The notes: generated from the letters alone by a model not told the origin. A stretch of DNA of 64,000 bases from Desulfosudis oleivorans (GCA_020723305.1 DYJC01000008.1:124001-188000), one strand, 5' to 3'. Shown: positions 9,845-19,537, numbered from the stretch's first letter. A program made the numbers and translations.

Positions 9845-10135
9845 CTAGAAATCTCCGAGCGGTCTCATAAATGAAAACACAAATGGCTCTTTGATTAATT
9901 TGGTATACGCTATTTTTGCATTGCCTCCAAGTGCTGAAAAGGGAAGAGAGACAACAAACAGAGCGGAACCGACGATCGTGGTAACGATACCCATGGGACG
10001 AGCTAAAACTGTGTCTGCAATCATTGCTCCTGCACTTGGATCACTTTCCAGGGCAAAGGCAGTCGATCCAAGCGAAAATAGAATCAGTATCGCTGATAAG
10101 AAAAGGGCTATCGGTTTCGTTAGGGATTTAAACAT
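9845..10135 (-). CDS. Small exported/membrane protein of unknown function
   Basis: A 96-residue protein with an N-terminal signal or TM segment (PIALFLSAILILFSLGSTAFA, likely cleavage after AFA) and a second hydrophobic helix (MGIVTTIVGSALFVVSLPFSALGG). The remainder is short (AYTKLIKEPFVFSFMRPLGDF). The AAGGAGG ribosome site upstream of the ATG strongly supports translation. Similar small two-segment proteins with a 'RPLG' ending occur as conserved hypotheticals; I cannot name a function. Confidence 0.7.
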   Translation of the reverse strand: MFKSLTKPIALFLSAILILFSLGSTAFALESDPSAGAMIADTVLARPMGIVTTIVGSALFVVSLPFSALGGNAKIAYTKLIKEPFVFSFMRPLGDF

Positions 10136-10277
10136 GAATGCCTCCTTTATTTGATAACAATTAAAAATCAGCTCAATCGTTTTACTTGGTTAATGATCAG
10201 GTTACATATTTTTGATGGTCGTAGCATAGTTAAAAAAGGCTTATGTGTCAATTGATTCGTAGATTTTAATGGCGGTT

Positions 10278-10757
10278 TTATATTTCTCCTAAAAATAAGG
10301 TATATGGTCCTTTTTTACCGGATTGCTTTTGAGGGTGGATATCCTCGAGTATTTCCAATGCCTGATGATATTTTTTAATCCGTTCCAGGTCACGATTGGT
10401 AAGTTTTTTGATCCTTGAAATAGAAAGATTATCCATCAGATCAGCACGTTTGATTTTCCGGCCCATCTCATTTGCGCCGGCCCGGAGAATATACTCTTCA
10501 TAAGGCTCGTCAGGCTTCCTGGTCAGGCTCTCCAGGGCTTGAATGATTTCATCGGAAAAGCCGGATTCCTTCAGCATGGCAAGGCTATAATCACTGTCCT
10601 CAATAACATCGTGCAACACTGCGACAATCATCTCTTCCTGTGTGTTCATTTGCAGCATGATTCTCAAGGGATGCAGGATATAAGGAGCAGAAGATTTATC
10701 CAGAAATCCTTCATGTGCTTCCAGGGCGATGGAAATAGCTTTTTCAAGTGTGGCCAT
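10278..10757 (-). CDS. HD-domain phosphohydrolase (RelA/SpoT hydrolase-like)
   Basis: A 159-residue single-domain HD hydrolase. The metal-binding residues appear in order as in SpoT/MESH1-type ppGpp hydrolases: HPLRIML early on, then AVLHDVIEDSDYS (the HD pair), then a DLMDNLS helix. No synthetase, TGS or ACT domain is present, so it is a small alarmone hydrolase candidate. (p)ppGpp 3'-pyrophosphohydrolase activity is inferred from motif type; other nucleotide substrates are possible. No obvious Shine-Dalgarno precedes the ATG. Confidence 0.8.
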   Translation of the reverse strand: MATLEKAISIALEAHEGFLDKSSAPYILHPLRIMLQMNTQEEMIVAVLHDVIEDSDYSLAMLKESGFSDEIIQALESLTRKPDEPYEEYILRAGANEMGRKIKRADLMDNLSISRIKKLTNRDLERIKKYHQALEILEDIHPQKQSGKKGPYTLFLGEI

Positions 10758-10868
10758 TGCGTATTTTTATTGACATATTGTTGTAAAGAGTCCAAGTGAA
10801 ATATACAATATTTTTCCAAAGTAATCCACTTTTTATCTTTCAGTATGTAATATCTGGTGTCGGAAAAG

Positions 10869-11552
10869 ATGCTGGGGACGATTGTAAATGCAGCTGCGAT
10901 AATCACCGGGAGCCTTCTGGGCATTGCCATAAAGGGTGGAATCCCTGCTCGCTATAGCAGAATCCTGATGGATGCGATCGGGCTTTCCGTTGTATTGATC
11001 GGCCTGAAGAATGCCTTGGGAAGCAACGATCTATTAATTGTTATCCTGAGCCTTGTTGTGGGTTGTATTATCGGTGAATTCCTTGAAATCGAAAATGGGT
11101 TGGATCGCATTGGGCAATGGTTTGATAAGAAGTTAGCTGGAGCTTATGGAAATATTTCACAGGGTTTTGTCACAGCAAGTCTGATATACTGCGTGGGTGC
11201 AATGGCAATTGTGGGGTCTTTGGAAAGCGGGCTTTCGGGGAACCACCAGACACTTTTTGCCAAATCGGTTCTGGATGGGATCACCTCGATTGTAATGGCA
11301 TCCACCATGGGAATGGGAGTGATGTTGTCATCCCTGCCTGTATTATTGTATCAGGGTGCAATTACAGTAAGCGCTGTTTTGATCAAGCCGTTGTTAACGC
11401 CGGAGGTGATTTCCCAGATGTCGTCTACCGGCGGTTTGCTGATCATGGCCATCGGCTTTAATCTTCTTGAAATTCGAAAAATCAAAGTAGGCAACATGCT
11501 GCCGGCAATATTCATTCCGATTCTTTTTTTTTCCATTCAGAAACTGATTTGA
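10869..11552 (+). CDS. DUF554 family integral membrane protein
   Basis: About 227 residues with roughly seven hydrophobic helices. The N-terminal signature MLGTIVNAAAIITGSLLG and the internal FVTASLIYCVGAMAIVGSLESGLSG and SIVMASTMGMGVMLS are hallmarks of the DUF554 (YqgA-like) family of unknown function. A GTG 12 bp upstream is an alternative start, but the family begins with M-x-GT at the ATG chosen here. It is divergent from the HD hydrolase gene and monocistronic. Confidence 0.88.
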   Translation: MLGTIVNAAAIITGSLLGIAIKGGIPARYSRILMDAIGLSVVLIGLKNALGSNDLLIVILSLVVGCIIGEFLEIENGLDRIGQWFDKKLAGAYGNISQGFVTASLIYCVGAMAIVGSLESGLSGNHQTLFAKSVLDGITSIVMASTMGMGVMLSSLPVLLYQGAITVSAVLIKPLLTPEVISQMSSTGGLLIMAIGFNLLEIRKIKVGNMLPAIFIPILFFSIQKLI

Positions 11553-11730
11553 CTGAATCAGACATTGGTAATAAAGCAATCTTTTCCAATCACCAAATGG
11601 TCATGTTTGTATAACTTTGCTTGTCTTATAATGTTCCATCTTCCCTAAAGAAAAGATGAAATTATGCCGATTGAAGGAACAGGTCATTTTCAGATGATTC
11701 AATCAATATCCTGTGCCGGCAGAAACATAA

Positions 11731-12177
11731 ATGGAGACAACCCTTGTGGGCGTAAAAATTTTTCTTTCTGTATTGATGCTATTGATTCCGCGGATCGGAT
11801 TTGCTCAAGATTACCTTGTTGAGCTTATTGAAGAGCATTATAAAGAGCAGATGATTGTCGGCGGGGGGGAGCTGAAACTTTATCATTCCTGGCAAGTAAA
11901 AACCGAATATGGTGATAAATTACTGGTCATTGTCGGGGATGATCACAAATACCGGGATTGGCTCAGGCACTTAACAATGAATCATAAAATATTTCTGGTT
12001 AAAATACCGGATGGAGGGGCTGACCGATTCAAGTATGATATGGCCGTGCTTGTGAACGTGCAGCAGATTCATTCTGTCTGGGAAAAAAACTGGAAGTGCA
12101 AGAAATGTCGACATGGTCTGCCTCCGTCAGAGTTTCCCGATCAAGGGATACCTCAGAAGAATGCTCAAGGAGCCTGA
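11731..12177 (+). CDS. Hypothetical secreted protein
   Basis: A 148-residue protein with a likely signal peptide (VKIFLSVLMLLIPRIGFA, cleavage before QDYL). The mature part has alternating beta-like strands (LKLYHSWQVKTEYGDKLLVIVGDD, KIFLVKIPDG) and a C-terminal CKKC pair. No family was recognised. It converges on sbcB (26-bp gap). A periplasmic location is inferred from the leader only; the ribosome site is weak. Confidence 0.6.
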   Translation: METTLVGVKIFLSVLMLLIPRIGFAQDYLVELIEEHYKEQMIVGGGELKLYHSWQVKTEYGDKLLVIVGDDHKYRDWLRHLTMNHKIFLVKIPDGGADRFKYDMAVLVNVQQIHSVWEKNWKCKKCRHGLPPSEFPDQGIPQKNAQGA

Positions 12178-12203
12178 TTCCGGAATTGTTGTTTCAAGTG
12201 ATC

Positions 12204-13622
12204 TCAAAAAGTTTGAATCAGATAGGCTTCCAGCTCATCAAGCAATTTGAGTTGGGCAGGCTCCATTTTTTCTTCGGTTTTGATTTTTTGGATATCCATC
12301 AACGCTGCGGCCGGCGTGGTTCTCGCCTCACCTCTATAGTCCACAAGAGCGGATTCCGGGGATTCCGGATTCACCCTGGATAAGTAACGTGCAAATTGGG
12401 TTTCAATCTCTTTTGGCAGCAATTCAGAAAAATTCCGGGCAAGAATTCTGCCGGCAAGTGTTTTGGTTTCCGGTGTTTGAAATTGATGGATCAATTTCAG
12501 CTTCCCGGTAAAGGAGGCAAGGTGAAACTCTCTGCATAAGGCTTCTGTTTTTTGGGTATGGAATCCCATTTGATAAAGCGCTGCATCTGCATCCAGGTTT
12601 GGAATTTCAGGATATCGAAATTGTTGATGATATTTTAGGATGGAATTAAAAATTCCGATGTTTTCGTGTATCCATTCAACGTTTTTATTGTATTCAACCA
12701 TACGGTTTTTTTCGATAATGCTTATATACCGTTCAAGGGGTGGTAAAAGAATTCCCGGCTCTCCAAACCGTTTTCGGATGACCCATGTTGTTTCGTGGAT
12801 TGAATCCATTGTTGTTTTTCTCAGCTCAGGTAGATCCATCCGAAGCCAGAGCGTCTGGTTGGAATAGGGAATGGAACTTCCGATAAACAAAACAGGTGCC
12901 TGAAATTGCATATCCGCTCCCAATTCACCGCTGATTACTATCCCATGGGTGTGCTTGAGCGGATCATTTTCAAATAATACAGGCAGACTCTCCGCTCTTT
13001 GGCGATCCACTTCCTTTAAAAAATGGCCGGACAGATAGTTCCACATATCACTTTCTTTTATAAAACGTCGCGTCAAGGCGAGGGTTGCTTCAACATCAAC
13101 AAGGGCATCATGTGCAGCCCCTGTTGCCAGTCTATTCTCGGCGTTTACATCCTCCAGCTTTAGTGAAGGCTTTCCATTTCTGCTTGGCCAGGACAACACC
13201 TTTTCCCTGTATAATCTGAACATGATTGTAATCGGGAAGAGATCCATCCTTCGGCACCCGTGATTATATTGATGTGTGTAAGGCGGTAAAAGATTGCGGT
13301 GAAATGTGAACCTCAGAAATTCGTCATCAAACCGGAGCGTGTTGTAGCCAAGGCTTATGGTACCGGGCTCGTTCATCAGACGGTGAATTTTTTTTGCAGC
13401 CTCATATTCGCTTATACCGGTCATTGTTTTTGAGATGGGAATTTTGTGGGTAATGAGTGCTTTCGGAGTCGGAATAACATCCGGCCTGAGTTTAACAAGG
13501 AAGTTATATCTCTCGATTTCATTCAATTGCATATCCGTCCGTATTGCAGCAAATTGTATGATCTGATCAAAAGCTTTGTTGAGACCACTGGTTTCAAGGT
13601 CATAAAACAGATAGCTGTTCAT
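12204..13622 (-). CDS. sbcB: Exodeoxyribonuclease I
   Basis: A 472-residue DnaQ-superfamily 3'-5' single-strand DNA exonuclease used in recombination and mismatch repair. ExoI-I motif FYDLETSGLNKAFDQIIQFA lies at residues 6-25 (Asp and Glu metal ligands), the second block is LGYNTLRFDDEFLR, and the third is GAAHDALVDVEATLAL. The C-terminal SH3-like and helical domains of ExoI follow; the length matches E. coli SbcB (475). AAGGAG precedes the ATG. It is unusual mainly in that ExoI is better known from gammaproteobacteria. Confidence 0.92.
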   Translation of the reverse strand: MNSYLFYDLETSGLNKAFDQIIQFAAIRTDMQLNEIERYNFLVKLRPDVIPTPKALITHKIPISKTMTGISEYEAAKKIHRLMNEPGTISLGYNTLRFDDEFLRFTFHRNLLPPYTHQYNHGCRRMDLFPITIMFRLYREKVLSWPSRNGKPSLKLEDVNAENRLATGAAHDALVDVEATLALTRRFIKESDMWNYLSGHFLKEVDRQRAESLPVLFENDPLKHTHGIVISGELGADMQFQAPVLFIGSSIPYSNQTLWLRMDLPELRKTTMDSIHETTWVIRKRFGEPGILLPPLERYISIIEKNRMVEYNKNVEWIHENIGIFNSILKYHQQFRYPEIPNLDADAALYQMGFHTQKTEALCREFHLASFTGKLKLIHQFQTPETKTLAGRILARNFSELLPKEIETQFARYLSRVNPESPESALVDYRGEARTTPAAALMDIQKIKTEEKMEPAQLKLLDELEAYLIQTF

Positions 13623-13759
13623 GGAGGCTCCTTTTCACATGAAAAATCGGTTGCCGGATAATTTTTTGTATTGTGGGTGTATACTATATCGCCATGATTT
13701 TACAATATTCGTTTTTTTTGATGATGATACTTAACCCTGATAATTTTTTTTCTTTATTC

Positions 13760-13788
13760 TTGACATGAAATAGGGAGTTGACTATAAA
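13760..13788 (+). promoter_or_regulatory. Near-consensus sigma-70 promoter of the dsr unit
   Basis: TTGACA (13760-13765), a 17-bp spacer and TATAAA (13783-13788). The expected transcript start is near 13795, leaving a leader of about 95 nt before the RsbRD-N gene. This is one of the best promoter matches in the window and fits strong, constitutive expression of dsr. Confidence 0.75.
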
Positions 13789-13890
13789 ACACTTTCTTTG
13801 GGGTATAAGATCGTAAAATAATAAATTTATAATTATTTTTTTTCATTTTCCTGGAAACGGTTTGGCGGTGATCGGGTATCAGGGGCAATC

Positions 13891-14421
13891 ATGGGGCTGA
13901 AAGAATTACTGGAAAAGAACAAGTCTGCCATTGTGAAAAAATGGATGGATATTGTTATCAACACTTACCCGATTGATACTTCCCAGTTTTTAAAATCTCA
14001 AACAGACCCGTTTGCCAATCCTGTTGGAAATGCAATATCGGAAGGGCTCTCCTCGATATTTGATGAACTGGCCTCCGGTCCGGATTGGGAAAAAACAAAA
14101 CTTTTTCTGGACCCGATTATTCGAATCCGGGCGATTCAGAATTTTACTCCTTCCCAGGCGACATTCTTTATTCTCCCTCTGAAATCAATCGTTCATGAAA
14201 AATGTAAAAACCAGCTTGAGAAAAATGACGGGCTGAAAGAGGTACGTCTTTTTGATGACAATGTGGATCGATTGCTTTTTCTGGCGTTTGATATCTTTAT
14301 GGAGTGTCGGGAGAAGATTTACAGTCTGAAGGCAAATGAAGAAAAAAATATAGTATTCAAGGCGTTTAAGCGTGCTGGATTGATTGCTGAGATTTCAGAG
14401 GAGCAGCCGGATTCTCAATAA
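13891..14421 (+). CDS. RsbRD N-terminal domain-like protein upstream of dsrMKJOP
   Basis: A 176-residue soluble helical protein starting MGLKELLEKNKSAIVKKWMDIVINTYP. The helical opening 'LL...K..I...W.......Y', the PVGN segment and a paired DPIIRIRAIQNFTPSQA region match the RsbT co-antagonist RsbRD N-terminal (non-heme globin-like) family. Genes of this kind are regularly found just ahead of dsrM in sulfate reducers. It is 83 bp from the dsrM ATG and shares the 13760 promoter. Its role is unknown; a sensor or assembly partner for the Dsr membrane complex is inferred from position only. Confidence 0.75.
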   Translation: MGLKELLEKNKSAIVKKWMDIVINTYPIDTSQFLKSQTDPFANPVGNAISEGLSSIFDELASGPDWEKTKLFLDPIIRIRAIQNFTPSQATFFILPLKSIVHEKCKNQLEKNDGLKEVRLFDDNVDRLLFLAFDIFMECREKIYSLKANEEKNIVFKAFKRAGLIAEISEEQPDSQ

Positions 14422-14504
14422 GTCAACTGTTTAATAATGATGAAGGTTTGAACAGATTTTTGTCGTCGAGTCTGTTTAAAAACCGGATAGTGAGGTACAG
14501 GTAT

Positions 14505-15545
14505 ATGAATGTAAATTATATGTATTCCCTCATAGCAGTCTTGTTTCTTTGTCTGCTTTCCTATGTAGGAGCTGAGGTGATGGGCCTGCAGGGGCTTTTT
14601 GGAATCTATATCCCCTACCTGGCTGTTATCATTTTTGTTGTTGGTTTCGTGGTTCGTATTCTGGGCTGGGCCAAGTCACCGGTACCGTTTGCGATACCCA
14701 CAACATGCGGCCAGCAAAAAACCATGTCATGGATCGAACCCAACTGGATCGATAATCCAGCTTCAAAATTGGGGGTATTGATCCGGATGATTCTGGAAAT
14801 TTTTCTATTCAGATCCCTGTTTCGAAATACCAGTATGTCTTTCAACAAAACAGATTCCGGGGTTAGAATTACATATCGCTGGGAAATCTGGCTCTGGGTA
14901 GCGGCGCTGGCTTTTCATTATTCTTTTCTTACCGTGTTGATCCGGCATCTGAGATTTTTTCTGGAACCGGTGCCTTTCTATATCCAAATCGTGGAAAAAC
15001 TGGATTCTTTTTTTCGAATCGAGTATTACAGCAAAGTTGTTGAAGTGGGGCTCCCCGGCATTTTTCTATCCGGCCTGGTTCTCCTCGCAGCAGTTACCTT
15101 TCTGTTCCTCAGAAGGGTATTTGGGCCAAAAGTAAAATATATTTCACTTGCCGCAGATTATTTTCCGCTGTTCCTGATTATGGGTATTGCATTTACCGGC
15201 ATTTTGATGCGCTATTTTGCTAAAATTGATATCGTGAGTGTAAAGGCGCTGGCCATGAGCCTTGTTACCCTTCATCCTGCGATCCCGGAAGGCATCGGAG
15301 GATTGTTTTTTATCCATATTTTTCTGGTCAGCGTTCTTTTCGCATATTTTCCGTTCAGTAAGCTCATGCATATGGGTGGCGTTTTCCTGAGTCCGACACG
15401 AAACCTGACAACGGATACCCGTGCGAGAAGGCATGTAAATCCTTGGAATTATCCCGTGAAAACTCATACTTATGAAGAGTATGAAGACCATTTCAGGGAA
15501 AAGATGATAGAAGCTGGACTCCCAGTGGAAAAGGAGCAAGTGTAA
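14505..15545 (+). CDS. dsrM: DsrM, membrane cytochrome b subunit of the DsrMKJOP complex
   Basis: About 346 residues from the ATG at 14505, which has GAGGT upstream; a TTG 57 bp earlier would add 19 residues. Five to six TM helices belong to the NarI-like diheme cytochrome b family, with histidines in ALAFHYSFLTVLIRHLRFF and VTLHPAIPEGIGGLFFIHIF. The conserved GWAKSPVPFAIPTTCGQQ segment is typical of DsrM. It passes electrons from menaquinol to DsrK for reduction of DsrC trisulfide in sulfite reduction. The stop overlaps the dsrK start by 1 bp (TAATG). Confidence 0.95.
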   Translation: MNVNYMYSLIAVLFLCLLSYVGAEVMGLQGLFGIYIPYLAVIIFVVGFVVRILGWAKSPVPFAIPTTCGQQKTMSWIEPNWIDNPASKLGVLIRMILEIFLFRSLFRNTSMSFNKTDSGVRITYRWEIWLWVAALAFHYSFLTVLIRHLRFFLEPVPFYIQIVEKLDSFFRIEYYSKVVEVGLPGIFLSGLVLLAAVTFLFLRRVFGPKVKYISLAADYFPLFLIMGIAFTGILMRYFAKIDIVSVKALAMSLVTLHPAIPEGIGGLFFIHIFLVSVLFAYFPFSKLMHMGGVFLSPTRNLTTDTRARRHVNPWNYPVKTHTYEEYEDHFREKMIEAGLPVEKEQV

Positions 15546-17176
15546 TGGCAGATCTTCCAAAATCAGATGAATTAATAAAGATCAATCACATCCCGCCCAA
15601 AACAGGCTGGATGGATACCCCTACGGTGATCCGGAAGGGAATTTACTGTTATGCAGCAAACTATAAAAGCGTTGAAACCCTGTCCTTACCCAATGCAAGA
15701 GAATGGAATCCACTTGATGAGGATTGGAAACTGCCGCAGAACTGGAAGGAGATCATTTTTGAAGGCTTCAGGGATCGCCTCGACAAATTTCGTTCCTTGA
15801 AGATATTTATGGATATTTGTGTGCGGTGCGGAGCATGTGCGGATAAGTGTCATTTTTTTATTGGCACAGGCGATCCGAAAAATATGCCGGTTCTCCGCGC
15901 AGAACTCCTTCGTTCGGTTTACCGAAATGATTTTACAACCGCCGGAAAGATTCTCGGCAGAATCGGCGGAGCAAGGCCTATGACACTCGAGGTGCTGAAA
16001 GAATGGTGGTATTATTTGTTTCAGTGTACCCAGTGCCGCAGATGCTCGGTTTTCTGTCCATATGGAATCGATACAGCCGAGATTACCTATCTTGGCAGAG
16101 AGCTGATGAACCTTTTGGGTTTGAATATTGACTGGATTGCCACACCGGTTTCCAACTGTTTTAAAACAGGTAACCATCTGGGAATTCAACCCCATGCCTT
16201 CAAAGATATGCTGGACTTTTTTGTGGATGATCTGGAAGAGATTACCGGAGTCCGGGTAGAGCCCAATTATAATAAAAAAGGTGCGGATATTTTATTCATC
16301 ACACCTTCCGGTGATGTGTTTGCTGATCCCGGAACCTATACCTGTATGGGGTACTTGCTTCTTTTTGATTACCTGAAAAAAGAATACGGATTGGACGTCA
16401 CCTGGTCCACTTATGCTTCCGAGGGCGGCAATTTTGGTTTTTTTACCTCCCACGAGGTGATGAAAAGACTGAACGCCAAGATGTATGCAGAAGCAAAACG
16501 GCTGGGTGTCAAGTGGATTCTGGGTGGAGAATGCGGTCACATGTGGCGGGTGATCAACCAATATATGGATACCATGAACGGTCCGGCCGATTTTCTTGAG
16601 GAACCGGTATCTCCCATCACCGGGACCAGATTTGAAAATGCAAAATCAACCAAAATGGTTCATATCGCAGAATTTACTGCGGATTTGATCAAACACAACA
16701 AACTGAAGCTGGACCCAAGCCGAAACAGCAAAAGGATCGTAACCTTCCATGATTCCTGCAACCCCTCAAGGGGTATGGGAATGCTGGAAGAACCCCGTTA
16801 TGTGATCCGGAATGTCTGCAACAGCTTTTATGATATGCCTCCAGGAACGATACGTGAAAATACATTCTGCTGCGGCAGTGGAGCAGGTTTGAACGCAGGC
16901 GAGGATATGGAGCTTCGAATGGCGGGCGGACTGCCGAGAGCCAATGCAGTCAAGTATGTTCATGAAAAATACGGTGTTAACACGCTTGCCACGATTTGTG
17001 CGGTTGACAGAGCTGCATTACCGGCACTGATGAATTACTGGGTGCCTGACGTTGAGGTTATCGGTTTGCATGAAATGGTGGGTAACGCTTTAATCATGCC
17101 GGGTGAATCGGAAAACAGGGAAACCGACCTGCGCGGTGAGCCGTTACCGGGAATGGAGGAAGAAGCTGATGAGTGA
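15545..17176 (+). CDS. dsrK: DsrK, HdrD-like iron-sulfur catalytic subunit
   Basis: A 543-residue cytoplasmic-face protein related to heterodisulfide reductase HdrD. It has two ferredoxin-type [4Fe-4S] motifs (CVRCGACADKCHFF and CTQCRRCSVFCPYG) and a C-terminal CCG-type cluster site (HDSCNPSRG...FCCGSGAG) that binds the special catalytic cluster. It is thought to reduce the DsrC trisulfide produced by DsrAB. No DsrAB or DsrC gene is in the window, which is normal because they often lie elsewhere. It overlaps dsrJ by 8 bp. Confidence 0.96.
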   Translation: MADLPKSDELIKINHIPPKTGWMDTPTVIRKGIYCYAANYKSVETLSLPNAREWNPLDEDWKLPQNWKEIIFEGFRDRLDKFRSLKIFMDICVRCGACADKCHFFIGTGDPKNMPVLRAELLRSVYRNDFTTAGKILGRIGGARPMTLEVLKEWWYYLFQCTQCRRCSVFCPYGIDTAEITYLGRELMNLLGLNIDWIATPVSNCFKTGNHLGIQPHAFKDMLDFFVDDLEEITGVRVEPNYNKKGADILFITPSGDVFADPGTYTCMGYLLLFDYLKKEYGLDVTWSTYASEGGNFGFFTSHEVMKRLNAKMYAEAKRLGVKWILGGECGHMWRVINQYMDTMNGPADFLEEPVSPITGTRFENAKSTKMVHIAEFTADLIKHNKLKLDPSRNSKRIVTFHDSCNPSRGMGMLEEPRYVIRNVCNSFYDMPPGTIRENTFCCGSGAGLNAGEDMELRMAGGLPRANAVKYVHEKYGVNTLATICAVDRAALPALMNYWVPDVEVIGLHEMVGNALIMPGESENRETDLRGEPLPGMEEEADE

Positions 17177-17564
17177 TAAAAAGTATATCATCGCCGGTTT
17201 GGTAGTCTTTTGCGCGGTTGTTGCTTCGCCGTTTGTATTGAACGTCGGTAAAAAAGCACCGGCGCCAGAACCTGTGTTGACCGAAAAAGCAAAAGCTGCC
17301 GGCTATTGTGTTCTGCCGAAAGATGAAATGAAAGCAGGGCATATGCAGGTGCTGGATATGTGGCGTGATACCGTCGTCAGAGATGGCAACAGAATATACA
17401 AAAACAGCAGTGGAAAAAGCTTCAACATGAGTCTTTCCAGTGGAGAGAATTCCTGTATTGGATGTCATTCCAACAAGGCCGAATTTTGTGACCGATGTCA
17501 TAATTATGCTTCGGTTAGACCATACTGCTGGGATTGTCATAACGAGCCTAAGGAGAAGAAGTGA
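17169..17564 (+). CDS. dsrJ: DsrJ, periplasmic triheme cytochrome c
   Basis: About 131 residues from the ATG at 17169. An N-terminal anchor helix (YIIAGLVVFCAVVASPFVL) is followed by three c-type heme sites: CIGCH, CDRCH and CWDCH. The conserved Cys of AAGYCVLP is the position known in DsrJ for unusual His/Cys heme ligation. The start lies within the dsrK 3' end (8-bp overlap). An ATG 66 bp upstream in the same frame would place the anchor helix internally and is rejected. Confidence 0.95.
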   Translation: MSDKKYIIAGLVVFCAVVASPFVLNVGKKAPAPEPVLTEKAKAAGYCVLPKDEMKAGHMQVLDMWRDTVVRDGNRIYKNSSGKSFNMSLSSGENSCIGCHSNKAEFCDRCHNYASVRPYCWDCHNEPKEKK

Positions 17565-18340
17565 TGAAAAACAGCAGAAGAAGCTTCTTGAAAATAGCTG
17601 GAATTTCAGCGCTTGGAATGGGTGCAAGTCCGGTAAACACCCTGTTTGCCTCTTCCGGGGTACAAGGTGTTGAAACCCATAAAAACAAGGATGCATTAAC
17701 CGCCGGACAATGGGGCCTGGTGATCGATACCAGAAAAATAAGTTCTTCCGATGATCTGGAACCGATGATTGAAGCATGCCATAAGATCCATAATGTTCCA
17801 AAAATTGAAAATCCGAATCATGAAATCAAGTGGATCTGGGAAGAAGAATATAAACATGCCTTTCCTGAAAAAGTAAACAAGTACATGGATGATCGTACCA
17901 AACATCTGCCCTTTCTGGTTCTCTGCAATCACTGCGAGAAGCCTCCATGTGTGCAGGCCTGCCCCACAAAGGCAACCTTTAAACAGGATGATGGTATTGT
18001 TGTGATGGATTTTCACCGCTGTATCGGCTGCCGGTTCTGTATGGCAGCATGCCCATATGGCTCAAGGAGTTTCAATTTCAGAGATCCCCGTCCTTTTATC
18101 GCGGAGGTTGACCCGGGATTCCCGACCAGGATGAAGGGTGTTGTCGAAAAATGCAATTTCTGCGTGGAGCGGCTTGCTATTGGTAAACAGCCGGCCTGCG
18201 TAGAAGCATCCAATGGTATTCTGACTTTTGGAGATTTGGAAAATCCGGAATCAGATGTCCGCAAACTTTTAAATTCAAATTACACCATCCGACGTAAACA
18301 GAACCTGGGGACTGACCCGGCGGTTTACTACATAGTGTGA
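17564..18340 (+). CDS. dsrO: DsrO, Tat-exported periplasmic iron-sulfur protein
   Basis: About 258 residues. The twin-arginine leader NSRRSFLKIAGISALGMGA indicates export of the folded protein. Multiple ferredoxin motifs follow (CNHCEKPPCVQACP, CIGCRFCMAACPYG, CNFCVERLAIGKQPACVEA), like the FeS subunits partnered with NrfD proteins. A GTG at 17561 is an equally possible start; AGGAG is better spaced for the ATG at 17564, which overlaps the dsrJ stop (TGATG). It works with DsrJ and DsrP on the periplasmic side. Confidence 0.95.
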   Translation: MKNSRRSFLKIAGISALGMGASPVNTLFASSGVQGVETHKNKDALTAGQWGLVIDTRKISSSDDLEPMIEACHKIHNVPKIENPNHEIKWIWEEEYKHAFPEKVNKYMDDRTKHLPFLVLCNHCEKPPCVQACPTKATFKQDDGIVVMDFHRCIGCRFCMAACPYGSRSFNFRDPRPFIAEVDPGFPTRMKGVVEKCNFCVERLAIGKQPACVEASNGILTFGDLENPESDVRKLLNSNYTIRRKQNLGTDPAVYYIV

Positions 18341-18347
18341 GGTTATT

Positions 18348-19505
18348 ATGCTTGAACTGGCTGTCAAAGGAAGCAAAAAATACTATCTGTGGGTAATGGC
18401 GCTGCTCGGTTTAATCGGTATCGGATTTATCGTATATCTGGAGCAGTTTGACTTTGGTCTGGGAATCACAGGCATGAGCCGTGATGTATCCTGGGGATTT
18501 TATATCGCCCAGTTTACTTTTCTTGTCGGGGTTGCCGCAGGAGGGGTGATGCTGGTGTTGCCTTATTATCTTCATAATTATAAGGTGTTTGGTAAAATCA
18601 CCATTCTGGGGGAATTTTTGGCTGTTTCCGCCCTTGTCATGTGTCTGACGTTTATTATCGCTGATCTCGGGCAACCCATGAGAGCGTTTAACGTGATATT
18701 GCACCCCACACCACAGTCCATGCTGTTCTGGGACATGATTGTATTGAACGGATATCTTTTTCTGAATATTTTTATCGGATGGATTGTCCTGGAATCGGAA
18801 AGAAACAGTGTGGCGCCGCCCAAATGGGTCAAACCGTTTATTTATGTTTCTGTTCCATGGGCTTTTGGTATTCATACGGTTACGGCATTTTTATACTGTG
18901 GTCTGCCGGGAAGAGGATTCTGGCTGACCGCCATTCTGGCTCCCCGGTTTCTGGCATCTGCATTTGCTGCTGGGCCGGCATTTTTAATCTTATTATGCTA
19001 CATCATTAAAAAAACAACCAAGTTTGATCCAGGTACACAAGCGATTCAAACCGTAGCAAAGATTGTTACCTATGGACTGATCGCAAATTTATTTTTCTTT
19101 GGATGTGAAATTTTTGTAGCGCTTTACAGCGGAATCCCGGAACACATTGATCATCTGAAATATCTCTTTTTTGGACTTCATGGTCATGGTGTGCTGGTGC
19201 CCTGGATGTGGACATCCATGACCCTGATGGGCATAGCCACTATCCTGCTGGTGAATCCGGCGACCCGATCCAATGAAACAATTCTGCCGATTGCCTGTGT
19301 TTGTGTTTTTCTCGGAATCTGGATTGACAAGGGGCTTGGGATGATCTCCGGCGGGTTTGTGCCCAACCCGATGCACCATGTCAATGAGTATTTGCCGACA
19401 ATAAAAGAATTGATCATTACTCTTGGTGTATATTCTCTTGGTTTTCTGATTCTGACCCTTTTATTCAAGATTGCGGTCTCCGTGAAAGAAGAAGTCAGGG
19501 CATAA
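18348..19505 (+). CDS. dsrP: DsrP, NrfD/PsrC-like membrane quinone-interacting subunit
   Basis: A 385-residue polytopic membrane protein with about ten TM helices of the NrfD/PsrC family. The opening VKGSKKYYLWVMALLGLIGIG and the DVSWGFYIAQFTFLVGVAAGG segment are typical of DsrP/HmcC-type proteins. It exchanges electrons with the (mena)quinone pool together with DsrO and DsrJ. It begins 7 bp after dsrO and is the last gene before the terminator, which closes the dsrMKJOP operon. Confidence 0.95.
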   Translation: MLELAVKGSKKYYLWVMALLGLIGIGFIVYLEQFDFGLGITGMSRDVSWGFYIAQFTFLVGVAAGGVMLVLPYYLHNYKVFGKITILGEFLAVSALVMCLTFIIADLGQPMRAFNVILHPTPQSMLFWDMIVLNGYLFLNIFIGWIVLESERNSVAPPKWVKPFIYVSVPWAFGIHTVTAFLYCGLPGRGFWLTAILAPRFLASAFAAGPAFLILLCYIIKKTTKFDPGTQAIQTVAKIVTYGLIANLFFFGCEIFVALYSGIPEHIDHLKYLFFGLHGHGVLVPWMWTSMTLMGIATILLVNPATRSNETILPIACVCVFLGIWIDKGLGMISGGFVPNPMHHVNEYLPTIKELIITLGVYSLGFLILTLLFKIAVSVKEEVRA

Positions 19506-19537
19506 TTATTTTTCTAAATCAATATGAATACAATGAA

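Noticed and set aside
17094-17801. Minus-strand frame of 235 codons across dsrJ/dsrO
   Set aside because: Shadow of two well-supported overlapping genes on the other strand; no recognisable features.
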